Translations under genes and position numbers: made by a program | NCBI RefSeq assembly: GCF_004016445.2 | Contig: NZ_SADT02000001.1 | Coordinates: 911,630-975,629, forward strand | From: Mesorhizobium sp. M2E.F.Ca.ET.219.01.1.1 | GTDB taxonomy: Bacteria > Pseudomonadota > Alphaproteobacteria > Rhizobiales > Rhizobiaceae | Direction of reading: 5' to 3' | DNA: 64,000 nucleotides | Shown: piece by piece, positions 62,114 to 64,000 of the stretch | How positions within the stretch are numbered: the first letter of the stretch is position 1 | How the letters are laid out: each line of letters starts with the position of its first letter | The notes under the pieces: model-generated | The model's database searches: none | Seen by the model: the letters and a program-made list of their open reading frames with translations, nothing else | What the model was told of the DNA's origin: nothing

Positions 62114-63255
62114 AGCGCGTCTTCCTCTATGTCCAGCACCTGCTCGGTATCGGCCATCTCGCGCGCTCCAGCCGCATCGCAGCGGCACTGGTCGATGACG
62201 GGTTTGACGTAACCGTCGTGACCGGCGGCGCGCCGATCGCCGGGTTTCCGGGACCGGGGGTAAAAACTGTAACCCTTCCGCCTGTCACCTCCGGTGATGA
62301 AGGATTTTCCGGACTTGTCGACCTGCAGGGCAAACCGGTCGACGATGATTTCAAGAAACGGCGTTCAGAGATGCTGCTGCAGGCATACAGGGATTGCAGG
62401 CCTGATGTCGTCATTGTCGAGGCCTTTCCATTTGGACGCCGGCAGATGCGCTTCGAACTCATGCCGCTGCTCGAGGCCATCGAGGCGTCATCGCCCAGAC
62501 CGCTGCTGGCGACGTCCGTCCGCGATATCCTTCAGGAGCGCGTCAAGCCGGGCCGAAACGAGGAAACGGTCGATCTCATCAACAGGCATTTCGACCTTGT
62601 CATGGTCCATGGCGATCCGGCTTTCGCAACCATCGACAAGACATTTCCACTGGCTGGGGCAATCAGGGCCGAGGTCACCTACACAGGGCTCGTTGCCGCG
62701 CCGCCATCGCCCGCGGCCACCGAGCGCTTCGACATTCTGGTGTCGGTTGGCGGCGGGGCTGCCGGGAGGGGCCTTGTCAGCTCCACCATCGCAGCGGCGC
62801 GGAATGCCAACAATGGCTGGAAATGGTGTTTGATCACCGGTCCCAACCTGCCGAAAGACGAGTTTGACGCCATCGCACGCGATGCCACGCCGGGCCTGTC
62901 CGTCTTCCGCTTCCGCGAGGATTTCGCCAGCCTGCTGACCGGCGCCCGCCTGTCGGTCTCGCAGGCGGGCTACAACACGGTCTGCGATGTCCTGCGCGCG
63001 GGTTGTCGCTCCCTGCTCGTGCCGTTTGCTGCCGGCGGGGAAACCGAACAAACGGTTCGCGCCCTGATGCTCGAAGAACTCGGTCTTGCAACGGTGCTGA
63101 TGGAAAAGGACCTGACGCCTGAAGGCTTGGCGCAAGCGATCGAACAGGCGCTTGCGGCCCCGACGCCGTCCGCGCATCGTCTCGATCTGGAAGGCGCGCG
63201 TCATACGGCGCAAATCCTGCGCGAGCGGCATCGAACATGGTCAGTAAAATCCTGA
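62110..63255 (+). CDS. MurG-like glycosyltransferase 2 (COG4671 type)
   Basis: A 381-residue protein starting at TTG 62110 (TTGA overlap with the upstream stop codon); GTG 62095 is an alternative. KRVFLYVQHLLGIGHLARSSRIA is the first loop, DILVSVGGGAAGRGLV and ARLSVSQAGYNTVCDVLRAG are the C-terminal donor-site blocks. It is a paralogue of the protein encoded at 59653, sharing GIGHLxR and GGYNTxC-like motifs. It is convergent with the methyltransferase-like gene. Confidence 0.85.
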   Translation: MKRVFLYVQHLLGIGHLARSSRIAAALVDDGFDVTVVTGGAPIAGFPGPGVKTVTLPPVTSGDEGFSGLVDLQGKPVDDDFKKRRSEMLLQAYRDCRPDVVIVEAFPFGRRQMRFELMPLLEAIEASSPRPLLATSVRDILQERVKPGRNEETVDLINRHFDLVMVHGDPAFATIDKTFPLAGAIRAEVTYTGLVAAPPSPAATERFDILVSVGGGAAGRGLVSSTIAAARNANNGWKWCLITGPNLPKDEFDAIARDATPGLSVFRFREDFASLLTGARLSVSQAGYNTVCDVLRAGCRSLLVPFAAGGETEQTVRALMLEELGLATVLMEKDLTPEGLAQAIEQALAAPTPSAHRLDLEGARHTAQILRERHRTWSVKS

Positions 63256-63293
63256 CGCGGATCGCGTCGGGGTTAGAGTTCGCGCAACGCGCT

Positions 63294-63971
63294 TCAAACA
63301 GTTCCAATCAGCATGAAGCGCGTATATTTTTTTGTCGGCAGTTCGCCGGAGAACCGCATCTCCCGCAGCGACGCCATTGCTTCGAAGGCTGCAAGTGAAG
63401 CCACGCAGTTGATGTGCGTCGGCTCGCTGAAATAGTCATTCGATTGCAGCAGTACATTCGTGCCCCGCGGGAGCAGGGCAAGCCAGGCGCCGAGATCGGC
63501 GATATGCTCGCAGCTCGTGTTGACTATCAGGTCGGACCGCCCGGCGTGTGCATAATCGAGTGCGTACATATCTGCCGTCAGCGCCCGGAACCGGTCGCCG
63601 GCGTCCCGGTTGAGGGTCCGGGCAACTGGCGCGACCTCGGGATCGATGTCGATACTATCGACTGCAGCAATATCGAAGCGGGGGTCGTTGAAAAGCATTG
63701 CCGGCAATATGCCGTACCATCCGCCCAGAACCCATATGCGCGCGAAGTGCCCGCCGCAGCTTTCGAACAGTCTGTCGAGCGCCCACATCTTGCAGGCCAC
63801 CTGCTTGTGGTTGAATGCGTTGGCGATGTCGGCCTGCGGATGTTTGGCGATGACGCGCGCCAGCCCCGCCACGAGAGGGTGATTGACATAGGCAGCAATT
63901 CCCCGCGTGAGGTCCAAGGCCTGCTCGTGCCCGTCCATGCCGGCATTGCGCGGTTGCGTGACATCCATCAT
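63294..63971 (-). CDS. SAM-dependent methyltransferase-like protein
   Basis: A 225-residue protein. ARIWVLGGWYGILPAMLFND resembles the glycine-rich SAM loop, AAVDSIDIDPEVAPVA the acidic strand 2, and DLIVNTSCEHIADL strand 4, in the order of class I methyltransferases. The typical GxGxG is replaced by GGWYG. The start ATG 63971 has ATG alternatives at 63968 and 63938. The function is not known; it may modify the product of the neighbouring glycosyltransferases. Confidence 0.65.
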   Translation of the reverse strand: MMDVTQPRNAGMDGHEQALDLTRGIAAYVNHPLVAGLARVIAKHPQADIANAFNHKQVACKMWALDRLFESCGGHFARIWVLGGWYGILPAMLFNDPRFDIAAVDSIDIDPEVAPVARTLNRDAGDRFRALTADMYALDYAHAGRSDLIVNTSCEHIADLGAWLALLPRGTNVLLQSNDYFSEPTHINCVASLAAFEAMASLREMRFSGELPTKKYTRFMLIGTV

Positions 63972-64000
63972 ATTCGCCTTGTACGTTGGGATTTCGGGCG

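Overview
The window is a high-GC chromosomal segment from an alphaproteobacterium, most likely Mesorhizobium or a close relative in the Rhizobiales. This is inferred from codon use, the dnaG-rpoD gene order, families such as the RcnB-like protein, YcgN/UPF0260, HlyU and SIMPL, and two intergenic palindrome families that I recognise as common in rhizobial genomes. No database search was possible. I saw no tRNA, rRNA, CRISPR array, phage module or intact insertion sequence.

Layout: 1-12.1 kb holds the end of a zinc metallopeptidase gene, a TetA-type MFS pump, carA, a YqeY-like gene, a YkuD_2 L,D-transpeptidase, a small DnaB-like ATPase, an acetyltransferase, a DUF983 gene divergent from a MocR regulator, a frameshifted MFS gene, a Na/Pi-PhoU transporter and an RcnB-like gene. 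12.2-16.6 kb is the conserved core pair dnaG-rpoD. 16.6-21.2 kb has a frameshifted membrane gene, small GYD and DCC proteins, a PadR regulator, a PspA-YiaA envelope-stress pair with a TetR gene and three operator copies, and HlyU.

21.2-28.6 kb is a divergent sugar-use cluster: a CUT1-type ABC importer without its own ATPase plus a beta-keto acid cleavage enzyme on the minus strand; a BadF-type sugar kinase, a SIS-domain protein and a ROK regulator on the plus strand. A 23-bp palindrome lies between the two halves. 28.7-35.8 kb has an azoreductase/LysR pair, a TetR/VOC pair, a DegP-like protease beside a protease homologue that has lost all three catalytic residues and a LuxR regulator with a degenerate receiver, then an SDR and a YqhA-like protein. 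35.8-40.7 kb has a candidate small RNA, a large OmpA protein with a long Gln/Lys-rich repeat region, YcgN, a short array of imperfect repeats, a secreted protein and a SIMPL protein.

The most interesting region is 41.07-46.37 kb. It is a tight four-gene operon: a coiled-coil protein; a 1015-residue membrane-anchored protein with four 132-136-residue repeats and an OmpA-like C-terminus; a Ras/Rab-like small GTPase whose switch-II Gln is replaced by Glu; and a class III nucleotidyl cyclase with a PAS-like front end. A second class III cyclase faces it tail to tail, followed by an MscS channel. I read this as a candidate undescribed envelope-to-cyclic-nucleotide signalling system.

51-59.3 kb is a sulfatase island: an AraC regulator, an outer-membrane protein, two Tat-exported sulfatases with different formylglycine motifs, one intact formylglycine-generating enzyme (FGE) and two FGE gene remnants. 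A stretch of about 105 bp is duplicated in front of the outer-membrane protein gene and the first sulfatase gene, which suggests shared control by the AraC protein. The window ends with three consecutive glycosyltransferase genes and a convergent methyltransferase-like gene.
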